Numbered from the stretch's first letter, positions 36,248 through 44,398 are shown. The stretch: 64,000 bases of DNA from Shewanella sp. VB17 (GCF_013248905.1 NZ_JABRVS010000001.1:1612001-1676000); one strand, 5' to 3'. Numbers and translations are program-made. The notes: a model not told the origin generated them from the letters alone.

Positions 36248-36988
36248 ATGTATGATTTTCAAGGGAAGCTCTATCTCATTACAGGAGCGACGAGTGGGAT
36301 GGGGTTGTCCGCTACAGAAAGTATTATTGATCATGGTGGCAAGGTTATTGCTGCAGGACGAAACAACAAGAAGCTCAAAGAGTTAGAAGCGCGATATGGT
36401 TCAAATATTGTTGCGGTTGAAAATGATTCAGGTAGTCCATCTACAGGGGTTGAACTTGCTGAAGTCGTCAAAAAGTATGGTTATCTTGATGGTCTTTGGC
36501 TTAATGCTGGTATAGCGAGACTTGATGGTTGTGATGAAATAACAGAAGACATTTATAAGCAAGTTATGGATGTCAATGTTAGGGGGCCCATATTACAAGT
36601 TTCGGCGTTAAGTCAATATCTTAGAAAGAATGCTTCTGTTCTTGTCTCGAGTTCTAGTTCTGTCTATGAAGGAGCTGCTCTAACGAGTTTGTATGCAGCG
36701 TCAAAAGGTGCGCTACTAGCAAGTGTACGAGTCTGGGCTAGGGAGTTTGCTCCAAGGGGTGTCAGAGTGAATACATTGGTTCCAGGGCCTATTGAAACCA
36801 ACTTTCGTCGTTTTTTACCTGAAGATGCTAAGCTAGCGTTTGAGAGTTTCGTTATTAATCAAGTTCCCTTAGGAAGAGCTGGTACAGCGCAAGAAGCGGC
36901 ATCAGTAGCTTTATTTCTTTTGTCGAGTCAATCATCATATATTACAGGTAGTGAGATCCCCGTCGATGGTGGTTTGATTATGCGTTAA
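36248..36988 (+). CDS. short-chain dehydrogenase/reductase (SDR)
   Basis: Classical SDR oxidoreductase of 246 residues. The cofactor motif TGATSGMG is at residues 12-19, NAGIA at 86-90, the catalytic serine near 136, and Tyr149-x3-Lys153 in SLYAASKGALL. The C-terminal ITGSEIPVDGGLIMR is typical. The substrate is unknown. A RidA-like gene follows 73 bp downstream, so the two may be co-transcribed. Confidence 0.9.
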   Translation: MYDFQGKLYLITGATSGMGLSATESIIDHGGKVIAAGRNNKKLKELEARYGSNIVAVENDSGSPSTGVELAEVVKKYGYLDGLWLNAGIARLDGCDEITEDIYKQVMDVNVRGPILQVSALSQYLRKNASVLVSSSSSVYEGAALTSLYAASKGALLASVRVWAREFAPRGVRVNTLVPGPIETNFRRFLPEDAKLAFESFVINQVPLGRAGTAQEAASVALFLLSSQSSYITGSEIPVDGGLIMR

Positions 36989-37061
36989 ACTGATATTAAA
37001 CCAATGTTAGGCATGGCCTTATGATGTATTATCGTTAAACAAGGTGTTAAGAGGTAAATAA

Positions 37062-37412
37062 GTGATTGAGAGAAAAAGTGGGATCTATGATGGACGTAAT
37101 AAGTCATCGGCGTACAAGGATTTAGTTTGGACTGTCGCCACATCTTCTGATACCTCGGCTGGAATTGAGGAGCAGACAAGATTAACGTTAGCGACTATTG
37201 AAGCTAATTTAAATGAGCTGAGCTCAGATAAAACTCGGATTGTTTCGGCTCAAGTCTATATTGCTAATATGCTTGATAAACCACTAATGGATTCGGTTTG
37301 GCAAGCTTGGTTAGGTGTTCATCCTCAGCATTGGCCTCAACGAGCATGCTTAGGTGTCCAGCTTGAAGGTAATGTGTTGATAGAAGTGACGGTAACAGCA
37401 GTGCGAAAATAG
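37062..37412 (+). CDS. RidA/YjgF-family protein
   Basis: A 116-residue member of the RidA (YjgF/YER057c/UK114) family, enamine/imine deaminases. The C-terminal signature with the substrate-binding Arg is present (PQRACLGVQLEGNVLIEVTVTA). GTG 37062 has GAGG 7 nt upstream. It differs from the common RidA and belongs to a divergent subgroup, as do copies next to oxidoreductases. Function inferred from family only. Confidence 0.85.
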   Translation: MIERKSGIYDGRNKSSAYKDLVWTVATSSDTSAGIEEQTRLTLATIEANLNELSSDKTRIVSAQVYIANMLDKPLMDSVWQAWLGVHPQHWPQRACLGVQLEGNVLIEVTVTAVRK

Positions 37413-37693
37413 GCTGCTATAGCATGATTTTTTAAGTTTTAATGCCACTTACTTTTGTGCATAGCGCTCTGTAAAAAACGCTCTAAGTATCATATTGTTC
37501 AGTTTGCGTTATTGCGACAGCAACGAAGAAGTATAAAATAAGCCTTGTTTTCTTCGCTGATCCAAGTGGTAATATTTATGCGAAATGGTGGCAGTCAATA
37601 AAAAATAAGATTGATAGTCCGCTGAGTCTTTCTTTTGAAAAATTAAAGGCTCTATCAGGATACTTAATTTTTGTCATTCTTGGAGAAGGACAG

Positions 37694-38236
37694 ATGAAAT
37701 CCGCTGAAGAACAGCTATCGACTTATAAAAGCGTACATTTGAATCGCAAGAATGTGAACACCCACTTTGTGGGAGTTCCGCTGATAATCTGGTCGGCATT
37801 TGTCATGTTAAATACCATCCCGTTTAGTTTGTTAAGGTTTGATTATCTAAATTTTGAGATTAATACCGCCACAGTATTGTCTATTGGTATACTGATTTAT
37901 TACTTCGCATTGCATGTTCGTCTAGCCATTGGTCTTACTCTGTTTATTTTCCCGGTACTTTATAGCTCCTACCTCGTATCGCAGTCAGGCAGTGTTTGGT
38001 TGATTGCAATTGGTGTGTTTGCGATCGGTTGGATATTTCAGCTTATTGGTCACCAATATGAGCAGGCAAAGCCCGCTTTTATCGATGATTTAAATCAACT
38101 GTTAATTGGGCCATTTTTTCTGATGGCTGAAGTTTACTTTCTACTTGGATTTGAAAAGGATCTGAATGAACTTATCACGACAATGGCGGTAGAAAAACGT
38201 CGTGCACTAGAAGATGAGCGGTGTAAATCGCACTAA
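37694..38236 (+). CDS. Mpo1-like (DUF962, YGL010w) membrane protein
   Basis: A 180-residue membrane protein with four to five helices. Family marks are the N-terminal STYKSVHLNRKNVNTHFVGVPLI and the later IGHQYEQAKPAF, which carry the metal-binding histidines. The yeast homologue Mpo1 is an Fe2+-dependent dioxygenase that shortens 2-hydroxy fatty acids. The bacterial role is not established. AAGGA lies 4-8 nt before the ATG. Confidence 0.85.
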   Translation: MKSAEEQLSTYKSVHLNRKNVNTHFVGVPLIIWSAFVMLNTIPFSLLRFDYLNFEINTATVLSIGILIYYFALHVRLAIGLTLFIFPVLYSSYLVSQSGSVWLIAIGVFAIGWIFQLIGHQYEQAKPAFIDDLNQLLIGPFFLMAEVYFLLGFEKDLNELITTMAVEKRRALEDERCKSH

Positions 38237-38270
38237 CCAATATTCAGTATCATTTGAGAAAGTCGTAGGT

Positions 38271-38467
38271 AAAAAAAAGCATCCATTATCTCTATTGAGA
38301 TAAGGATGCCACATCATTCTAGTAAGAATGATGATGTGAAAGGGGTTAAGCTATTAGCGCTAGCAATTAAACTTAATTCTTCTCACTGGGGCTCAAAATA
38401 AGCGCCCTAAGGGGAGGTGATGAACCATGATGAAAACATTAAACTCATAACATCTAAATCGTTACAT
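38271..38467 (-). ncRNA. candidate sigma-E small RNA B
   Basis: About 195-nt minus-strand transcript predicted from a sigma-E-type promoter (38472-38498) to a strong terminator. The terminator hairpin is GCATCC..TTATCTC / GAGATAA..GGATGC (38279-38309), then a U-run (A8 at 38271-38278). A second stem, ACATCATTCT/AGAATGATGATGT, lies at 38311-38337. Near the 5' end is an unpaired UUCAUCACCUCCCC stretch able to cover Shine-Dalgarno sites, followed by a GGGC/GCCC stem. It resembles candidate A next door. No long conserved ORF. Existence is inferred, not shown. Confidence 0.55.
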
Positions 38468-38471
38468 AAGG

Positions 38472-38498
38472 TAAGAGCCTCACTTGTGGAAATAGTTC
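38472..38498 (-). promoter_or_regulatory. sigma-E type promoter for small RNA B
   Basis: On the minus strand GAACTA (38498-38493), a 16-nt spacer, TCTTA (38476-38472). The spacing equals that of the rpoE promoter in this window. Confidence 0.45.
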
Positions 38499-38538
38499 AT
38501 ATTTTCTTTAAATTATTTGTTTAGCGTGTGATGTTCAC

Positions 38539-38644
38539 AAAAAAAAGGCAACCATAGGGTTGCCTTATGACCTCTTGGGTCAAGGGGACCGCGCTAGAAG
38601 CCCCAGGGAGAATGATGAACATGAAATACTCTTCACTGTTCATC
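38539..38644 (-). ncRNA. candidate sigma-E small RNA A
   Basis: About 105-nt minus-strand RNA predicted to fold into four hairpins. The 5' stem is GATGAACA/TGTTCATC (38644 to 38614). Next is an unpaired AUUCUCCC segment, then GGGG/CCCC, TGACC/GGTCA, and the terminator AAGGCAACC-CTAT-GGTTGCCTT (38566-38545) followed by U8 (A8 at 38539-38546). The promoter at 38648-38674 matches sigma-E. The CAUCAUUCUCCC stretch recalls the seed of MicA-type OMP-repressing RNAs. A short frame (start ATGTTCATC) exists but looks incidental. Confidence 0.62.
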
Positions 38645-38647
38645 TAT

Positions 38648-38674
38648 TTTGAGCTAATAATGCTGTTAAAGTTC
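38648..38674 (-). promoter_or_regulatory. sigma-E type promoter for small RNA A
   Basis: On the minus strand GAACTT (38674-38669), a 16-nt spacer, TCAAA (38652-38648). This matches the sigma-E consensus very well. The predicted start lies about 4-6 nt further on. Confidence 0.62.
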
Positions 38675-39095
38675 AATTTTTTTGAAATTTTTTACGATTT
38701 TATTCTTTCGTTATCTGATCCAATTAGTAAATTTTATTCTTAACTTTTGTTTTTAAAGGGAATTGTTTTTCATGTAAGACTGAGTTTGTGTTGTCTCGTT
38801 ATTCAACACAAACAAGTGGCAACGCAGTAGAAAGGGTCAATAAACCTTGCCCTAGGCTTCCAATGGCCTTATTGCGGTGTTGTTTTTTACTTAACCCTCA
38901 TCATCGACGCCTTACACTCAATTGATTGAGGTTGAGCAATATTTATACTTTAAATCTAATTCCTGCGCCAAATAGGTCTAAACTTAAATGGTTAAGAATA
39001 ATAAAATAATATTTTTCTATAGCATTAATGCTCGATAAACCGATGAGTCATTATTATGGGGATTTTTGTATTTATTAATCAGGGGTTTACTATTG
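38675..39095. other. non-coding region upstream of the GGDEF gene
   Basis: About 420 bp without a coding frame. It contains a perfect 10-bp inverted repeat GTTTGTGTTG (38784-38793) / CAACACAAAC (38804-38813). AGGGG at 39081 serves the next gene. Nothing else recognised. Confidence 0.45.
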
Positions 39096-40766
39096 ATGAT
39101 CCATAAAGTGATAATGTTATTATTACTGTCTGTTAACCTTTTCGGTTATAGCTTCTCATCTTTCTGTGCCCCCTCACTGGATCAATCTTTTATTTTTTAT
39201 GCCGAAGCAGGGCAAGAAACACCACAAGCCTACACCGAAGTGACGGATTGGATGTCGACATTAGATAAGGCCGATGCTATTAGTTTGACTGGAGGCAATT
39301 ATTGGCTGGTTGTGCCAGCTAAAATATATACTCGAGATACTAAATGGGCTATTAATGTTCGAAACTCTATCATTGAATCAGTAGACTATATTTTATTGGG
39401 CAGTGATGGAAGTGAACAGATTCGCCATAGCGGCTACTATGATCCTTATGAATTTTTGTTTGAATATGGACGTGAGGTTGAGCTTCATTATGGCGTTAAT
39501 TACTGGTTCGTACTTCGGATGGATAGCCGTTACTTTTCATCTTTTCCTAAGCTAGAGATTGAACCTTACTATCAGCATAAAAAAAATGCAGATATTGAAG
39601 CTATGTTGGTCATGCTTTGTTTAGGAGGTTTGCTATTTATTGCTTGTTATAATTTACTCATTTATTTTTCTACTCGAGATCGTGCATTTCTCTATTACGG
39701 ACTCTATGTGATTACCTACTTTACTGGCTGGGCATTAACCTTTCATCTTGGTGCACATCTTTTTGATTTTCACAAGCTAGAGATGCATCATTTGTTTTTT
39801 ATCGGCTTGCCGATCTTTAATATCTTATTTTATAAACACTTTCTACAGCTCCCTGAGTACTCACCTAAGTTATGGAGGTTGAGCCAATTGTTGATGTGGG
39901 CATGCATTATTGCGTTGCCAACGAGTGTATTTTTACTTTCTTATACTGCGCTTATCGCTTCAGTATTGATCATGCTCTGGATAGTTCTGGCAATCACATG
40001 TGGTAATGTGTGTTTAATTCAAGGATTCTATCCAGCTCGTTACTTTATCTTTGCTTTTACGTGCCTTTTATTACCGGCAGTGATCATACTGCCGGGTAAT
40101 ATGGGAATAACATCAGATTTAATTGAAAATGCGGAATTGGCCACCTTAATCGGCGGAACTGCTGATGCGTTAATGTTATCTTTGGCGTTAGCCTACAAAA
40201 TAAAATTGTTGTCTGAAGAGCGTCAAACCTATATAAAAACATTAAGAATTGCTTGGGAGAAAGCGAGGACAGATCTATTAACTCAGCTACCTAACCGACA
40301 TGCATTCGATGAACATATGTTATCAGAGACCTTTTTTGGGGTCGATACAAAGAATACATTCGCGCTTATTTTGCTTGATCTTGATGGGTTGAAATTGCTT
40401 AATCACAATTTAGGGCATCAGGAAGGAGATAGCTTATTGGTCTATGCTGCCAAAGAGCTAAAAATAAGTTGTGAACTGTTAGATAGTGTCAATTTGTTTA
40501 GAATAGGGGGGGATAATTTTGTTATTTTACTTCCACAAGATCAAATCTCTGATATGTTGAAAAAACTTGATGAGCTATCAAATTCCATTATTAATCAAGT
40601 GTATAAAGATGCTGGGATCAGTTATGGTTACGCACTTAATACGGGGGCTAAAAGTGCCTGTGAATGGTTAAGAATGGCTGACAGAGACATGTATAAGCGC
40701 AAAACGTTAAAACGGCGTGATGATCAGTTGCAAAGAATGTCAGTGCAAGATAAATCCTTGGTTTAA
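39096..40766 (+). CDS. 7TM-DISM GGDEF protein, degenerate GGDNF motif
   Basis: A 556-residue membrane signalling protein. It has a signal peptide (VIMLLLLSVNLFGYSFSSFCA), a periplasmic 7TMR-DISMED2-type sensor (residues ~25-170), seven membrane helices (~170-375), a short coiled linker, and a GGDEF domain (from RTDLLTQLPNRHAF). The catalytic motif reads GGDNF (residues 471-475), with Asn in place of the Glu needed for metal binding. Diguanylate cyclase activity is therefore doubtful, and it may be a receptor or regulator. ATG 39096 is chosen; AGGGG lies 10 nt upstream. Confidence 0.88.
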   Translation: MIHKVIMLLLLSVNLFGYSFSSFCAPSLDQSFIFYAEAGQETPQAYTEVTDWMSTLDKADAISLTGGNYWLVVPAKIYTRDTKWAINVRNSIIESVDYILLGSDGSEQIRHSGYYDPYEFLFEYGREVELHYGVNYWFVLRMDSRYFSSFPKLEIEPYYQHKKNADIEAMLVMLCLGGLLFIACYNLLIYFSTRDRAFLYYGLYVITYFTGWALTFHLGAHLFDFHKLEMHHLFFIGLPIFNILFYKHFLQLPEYSPKLWRLSQLLMWACIIALPTSVFLLSYTALIASVLIMLWIVLAITCGNVCLIQGFYPARYFIFAFTCLLLPAVIILPGNMGITSDLIENAELATLIGGTADALMLSLALAYKIKLLSEERQTYIKTLRIAWEKARTDLLTQLPNRHAFDEHMLSETFFGVDTKNTFALILLDLDGLKLLNHNLGHQEGDSLLVYAAKELKISCELLDSVNLFRIGGDNFVILLPQDQISDMLKKLDELSNSIINQVYKDAGISYGYALNTGAKSACEWLRMADRDMYKRKTLKRRDDQLQRMSVQDKSLV

Positions 40767-40930
40767 ATCGCTTGCAGTAGGTTAATATTCTACCTAGAAA
40801 AACACTAATATCCCTATGTCGACTGGCTTATCTGAGATAATCTTGGACAAAAAAGCATGACAATCATATCTTTTATTTAAAGATGACAAAAATCCATAGC
40901 AAAAATCCATAGACATATATGGACGCTCCC

Positions 40931-41325
40931 GGTTAGTCAAGGTAATACTCATCTAACCAAGGTATTTTTGACCTTAGTTTCTTTGTTAACTATTACCTCT
41001 CGTTACGTGTGTATTGACTGACTCTTTTCGCTTTAAGCGATAGTGCTGACCTTCTTGTTATAGTAAGAGGCGGGCTTAACACGTTCTCTTTTTAGAGAAA
41101 ATGCGCCCCTGATGAATTCCGTACCTACACACCTAAAAGTATTTGAACAGCCAGTCGGGTTATTAACCCTTGTCTCTAACGGGTTTATGTAGGATGAACT
41201 GAGTCTTTTCTCATCAATTTAACACTTACCTAAAAGGTGACTATCAAGCGCTCACAACAGCCACTCGGGCTCAGTACAGGCCCTTGTCTTGAACGAGCTT
41301 TGCTTGATAGTCGATACCGTTAACA
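40931..41325 (-). ncRNA. predicted bridge/seekRNA region of the IS1111 element
   Basis: A 395-bp non-coding segment downstream of the transposase, where IS1111-group elements encode their guide RNA. Two related modules are visible: 41146-41187 and 41256-41302, both containing AACAGCCA(G/C)TCGGG and CCCTTGTCT. Module 2 is enclosed by a perfect 11-bp stem GACTATCAAGC (41239-41249) / GCTTGATAGTC (41302-41312). Module 1 is enclosed by CCTACA/TGTAGG. This suits two guide loops (target and donor). Exact RNA ends are unknown. Confidence 0.55.
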
Positions 41326-42369
41326 TTATCGGACGCACAATATTATCTCTGCCGTTTGGCCGATTTGTGCTTGATAACGTGTTTGTTTTTTCAATAATAC
41401 CCACATCAGCCTTGCCAGTTTATGTGCCGTCGCTACTGCGGTCTTATTAAAGCCTATTCGCGCTTTTAATTGGGTTATCCATTGGTTGAGTGCATCATCT
41501 TTTTTGTGTGCATGACTGACAACAGTTCTCGCCCCATGGATGAGTTGTTTCCGTGAATAGCTGTCACCACGCTTAGTAATACCATAAATCTGGCTTTTAT
41601 TTCCTGAGGCATATTGCCTCGGTGTTAGCCCAAGCCAGACAGCGAGTTCTTTAGGGCCATTAAAAGCCTGGCCTTTGTCGATACAAGCTTCAAAAGCGGA
41701 GGCTATTACATGACCAATACCCGGTATGCTGAGCAGTATCTGTCCTGTTTCGGTTTGCTCTACCTTCTGTTTTATCAACTTATTGAGGTCTTTGAGTTGC
41801 TTAGTTATTTGCAAGTATTCATCATAAACTTGGTTGAGGAGATATCTGAGTAAAGGTCTCTGCTCACTGTCATTGATAATATCCCAGATGTTTTGTTCAA
41901 AAGCGGTAAAACCTTGTGGGAAAACAAAGCCAAAATCAACCAATAATCCTCGAATTTGATTGGTGCAAGCAATGCGCTGCTTGATTAACCGGTCTCTTAT
42001 TCTATGCATCATCAAGACCTCTTGCTGAGCCTCTGACTTAATTGGCACAAAACGAATATTAGGTCTTGAACTTGCTTCAAAGATAGCTAATGCATCGTTA
42101 CTGTCATTTTTATTGCCGCGAACAAATGGGGTAACATGTTGAGCGGGTATCAACTTAACGTTATGGCCAAATTGTAAACCGACACGCCCCCAATAGTGTG
42201 ATGAATAACAGGCCTCCATAACCACAGTACAAGCAGGCGTGTTGCATAGCAGCTCTTTAAGCTGATTTCTATTCAGCCGTTTGTTATAGACTTTTTTAGC
42301 ATCTGCAGTCATTCCAAGTACTTGGAATACATTCTTTGCAAGATCAATCGCAATAGTGGTAACTTTCAT
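41326..42369 (-). CDS. IS110-family transposase
   Basis: A 347-residue DEDD transposase/recombinase. The N-terminal RuvC-like domain begins TIAIDLAKNVFQV (Asp9), with acidic residues in VVMEACYSSHYW and KNDSNDALAIFEA. The C-terminal domain has the helix-hairpin-helix SIPGIGHVIAS and the stretch GLTPRQYASGNKSQIYGITKRGD carrying the serine region. Appears full length and intact. The start is 62 bp inside the right inverted repeat, so the long non-coding region is on the 3' side. Confidence 0.95.
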   Translation of the reverse strand: MKVTTIAIDLAKNVFQVLGMTADAKKVYNKRLNRNQLKELLCNTPACTVVMEACYSSHYWGRVGLQFGHNVKLIPAQHVTPFVRGNKNDSNDALAIFEASSRPNIRFVPIKSEAQQEVLMMHRIRDRLIKQRIACTNQIRGLLVDFGFVFPQGFTAFEQNIWDIINDSEQRPLLRYLLNQVYDEYLQITKQLKDLNKLIKQKVEQTETGQILLSIPGIGHVIASAFEACIDKGQAFNGPKELAVWLGLTPRQYASGNKSQIYGITKRGDSYSRKQLIHGARTVVSHAHKKDDALNQWITQLKARIGFNKTAVATAHKLARLMWVLLKKQTRYQAQIGQTAEIILCVR

Positions 42370-42449
42370 AGTGGACGCTCCTTATGTAACTGAATGGTCA
42401 ATATCAGTTTGGCGCATTGACGCCGAATTAGGGAGCGTCCATCTCATCA

Positions 42450-42525
42450 GCCATCGTTAATTGCACTTCCTGTCGCTGTCACAAAATCCATAGACAGCCA
42501 TTGTTAATTGCACTTCCTGTCGCTG
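42450..42525. repeat. REP-like repeat units flanking the RAYT gene
   Basis: Two copies of a unit beginning GCCAT(C/T)GTTAATTG and containing CACTTCCTGTCGCTG, at 42450-42478 and 42497-42525 (47-bp period), joined by AAAATCCATAGACA. Further AAAATCCATAG copies lie left of the IS at 40888 and 40902. The motif CAGCCATTGTTAAT recurs inverted after the RAYT gene (43769, 43959, 44273). Confidence 0.7.
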
Positions 42526-42565
42526 CGACTAAAATTTAATCATGGTGATATCATTGGAGTGAGTT

Positions 42566-43543
42566 ATGCCACAGCCTAGAAGAACGCTAATCAGTATCGA
42601 AGACACGCCTTATTATCATTGTTGTAGCCGTGTCGTGCGCCGCGCATATCTCTGTGGTGATGATAAGTACACAGGTAAAAACTATGACCATCGACGCGGT
42701 TGGGTTGAGGCGCAAATTCTTAAATTATCTGAAGTATTTGCGATTGATGTGGCTGCCTATGCGGTGATGAGTAATCATTTGTATATTGTGTTATATATCG
42801 ATTTAGATAAAGCCAATGTCTGGTCAGATAGGGAGGTGGTAGAACAATGGCATCAATGCTTTAACGGCACAGCACTCACACAAAAATTTGCTCGAGGTGA
42901 AGTGATTGATGAGCACCAAGTGGCTAAATTAAAACATCTTATTGCAACTTACCGCTCACGACTGAGTGATATTAGCTGGTTTATGCGATGCCTTAATGAG
43001 CCGATTGCCAGACAAGCCAACTTTGAAGATAATTGCACAGGTCATTTCTGGGAAGGGCGGTTTAAATCTCAAGCGCTTTTGGATGAAGCGGCAGTGCTGG
43101 CCTGTATGGCTTATGTCGAGCTTAATCCTATTCGCGCTAAGATTGCCAATACGCCCGAGAATTCAGACTACACCAGCCTTCAATTGCGAGTCAAAGCAGC
43201 AATTAATGGAAAGCAGCCTACCAGATTACTGCCTTTTATTGGGGATGAACGGCTGAATCAACCCAAAGGCATAAACTTCGCGCTGAAAGACTATCTTGAA
43301 TTAATTGATGAAACAGGCCGTATTATTCGAGATGATAAACGCGGAGCAATCTCAGCCAATGCAGATAAGATATTAACGAGGCTAAACATTCCTGCTGAAA
43401 ATTGGCTCAAAATCACCACAGAGTTTGGGCATCTATTTCATGGACCAGTAGGAACATTGCAAGAGCTAAGTCGTTACTGTGAACACTTAAATAAAAGACG
43501 ACGGCATTTTTCCACGAGTTGTGAGTATCTGAAAGTAGGCTAG
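42566..43543 (+). CDS. REP-associated tyrosine transposase-like protein (RAYT, Y1_Tnp)
   Basis: A 325-residue IS200-like Y1 transposase-related protein. The start RRTLISIEDTPYYHCCSRVVRRAYLCG, LNPIRAKIA and FWEGRFKSQALLDE are typical of RAYT proteins, which move or maintain REP sequences. The HUH motif reads SNHLYIVL, so the second histidine is replaced by tyrosine; metal binding may be impaired. A C-terminal extension (~230-325) is present. GGAG lies 6 nt before the ATG. REP-like units flank it on both sides, supporting the RAYT call. Its last 62 bp are duplicated at 43986. Confidence 0.82.
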   Translation: MPQPRRTLISIEDTPYYHCCSRVVRRAYLCGDDKYTGKNYDHRRGWVEAQILKLSEVFAIDVAAYAVMSNHLYIVLYIDLDKANVWSDREVVEQWHQCFNGTALTQKFARGEVIDEHQVAKLKHLIATYRSRLSDISWFMRCLNEPIARQANFEDNCTGHFWEGRFKSQALLDEAAVLACMAYVELNPIRAKIANTPENSDYTSLQLRVKAAINGKQPTRLLPFIGDERLNQPKGINFALKDYLELIDETGRIIRDDKRGAISANADKILTRLNIPAENWLKITTEFGHLFHGPVGTLQELSRYCEHLNKRRRHFSTSCEYLKVG

Positions 43544-44365
43544 GCGCTGGATTCACGTAATAAGTGCAACAGAGCTTTAATATACCTCCAATAAAATCTT
43601 CCTCAGTTTATCAACAGAGCAGATATTCCTCGTCTAAAAATCAACTTTTTACGACAAAAAACCTCATTTTGTTAAGAGCACTCGGTTATATGAGCTTAAC
43701 ACTCCTTCCTTTCATGAGTTGATAGTTGCAAAACATAGAGCGTTCGCTAGAATATAGGTATGTTATTGATTAACAATGGCTGGCTATGATTTCCCGTTTA
43801 TCAACCGAGCAGATATTCCTTGTCTGAAAATCAACTTTTTATGACAAAAAGCCTCATTTTGTTAAGAGCACTCGGTTATATGAGCTTAACACTCCTTCCT
43901 TTCATGAGTTGATAGTTACAAAACATAGAGCGCTCGCTAGAATGTCGATATGTTATTGATTAACAATGGCTGGCTATGATTTTCTAACACTTAAATAAAA
44001 GACGACGGCATTTTTCCTCGAGTTGTGAGTATCTGAAAGTAGGCTAGACGCTGGATTCACGTAATAAGTGCAACAGAGCTCTAATATATCCCCAATAGAA
44101 TCTTCCTCAGTTTATCAACAGAGCAGATATTCCTTGCCTGAAAATCAACTTTTTACGACAAAAAACCTCATTTTGTTAAGAGCACTTAGTTATATGAGCT
44201 TAACACTCCTTCCTTTCATGAGTTGACAGTTGCAGAACGTTGAAGGCTCGCGGGGATGTCGTTATGTTATTGATTAACAATGGCTGGCTTTGATTTTGGG
44301 CTTTGATTTTGGTTCGCGGGGATGTCGGTATGTTATTGATTAACAATGGCCTGGCTATGACTTTG
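43482..44365. repeat. long direct-repeat array after the RAYT gene
   Basis: A 504-bp unit (43482-43985) begins with the last 62 bp of the RAYT gene and contains two tandem ~190-bp repeats (R1 43607-43796, R2 43797-43985). It is partly duplicated from 43986: RAYT tail copy, R3 from 44111 to about 44298, and a 3' remnant R4 at about 44313-44365. Each R ends with ATTAACAATGGCTGG, the inverse of the REP-like core upstream of the gene. No ORF inside; spacing and length exclude a CRISPR array. Confidence 0.85.
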
Positions 44366-44379
44366 GACTCCTAAATAAG

Positions 44380-44398
44380 CCTCCGGCTTTGCCGGAGG
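44380..44398. repeat. GC-rich hairpin
   Basis: CCTCCGGC-TTT-GCCGGAGG, an 8-bp perfect stem without a U-tract, directly after the RAYT repeat array. Confidence 0.5.

Larger units (their letters stand above)
40916..42449 (-). mobile_element. IS110-family, IS1111-group insertion sequence
   Basis: About 1534 bp. Perfect 12-bp subterminal inverted repeats ATGGACGCTCCC (40919-40930) and GGGAGCGTCCAT (42431-42442). Removing three bases outside the left repeat (TAT) and seven outside the right (CTCATCA) joins the flanks into ATAGACA+GCCATCG, exactly the unbroken copy in the neighbouring repeat unit (ATAGACAGCCATTG at 42491-42504). The 3+7 tips, lack of target duplication and long non-coding stretch downstream of the transposase fit the IS1111 group, which often targets palindromic repeats. 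Confidence 0.85.

Noticed and set aside
37481..37693. Open frame running straight into the Mpo1-like gene with protein-like residues (FFADPSGNIYAKWW)
   Set aside because: There is no ATG, GTG or TTG in frame before the Mpo1-like ATG, which itself has a good ribosome binding site and the usual family N-terminus. At most a relic.
38545..38620. Short peptide frame inside small RNA A (MFIILPGASSAVPL...)
   Set aside because: No ribosome binding site; its codons are largely consumed by hairpins and the terminator. A leader peptide cannot be fully excluded, but no gene follows it in that direction.
43607..44365. Repeated units considered as a CRISPR array
   Set aside because: Units are ~190 bp, directly adjacent, without unique spacers, and no cas genes are near.
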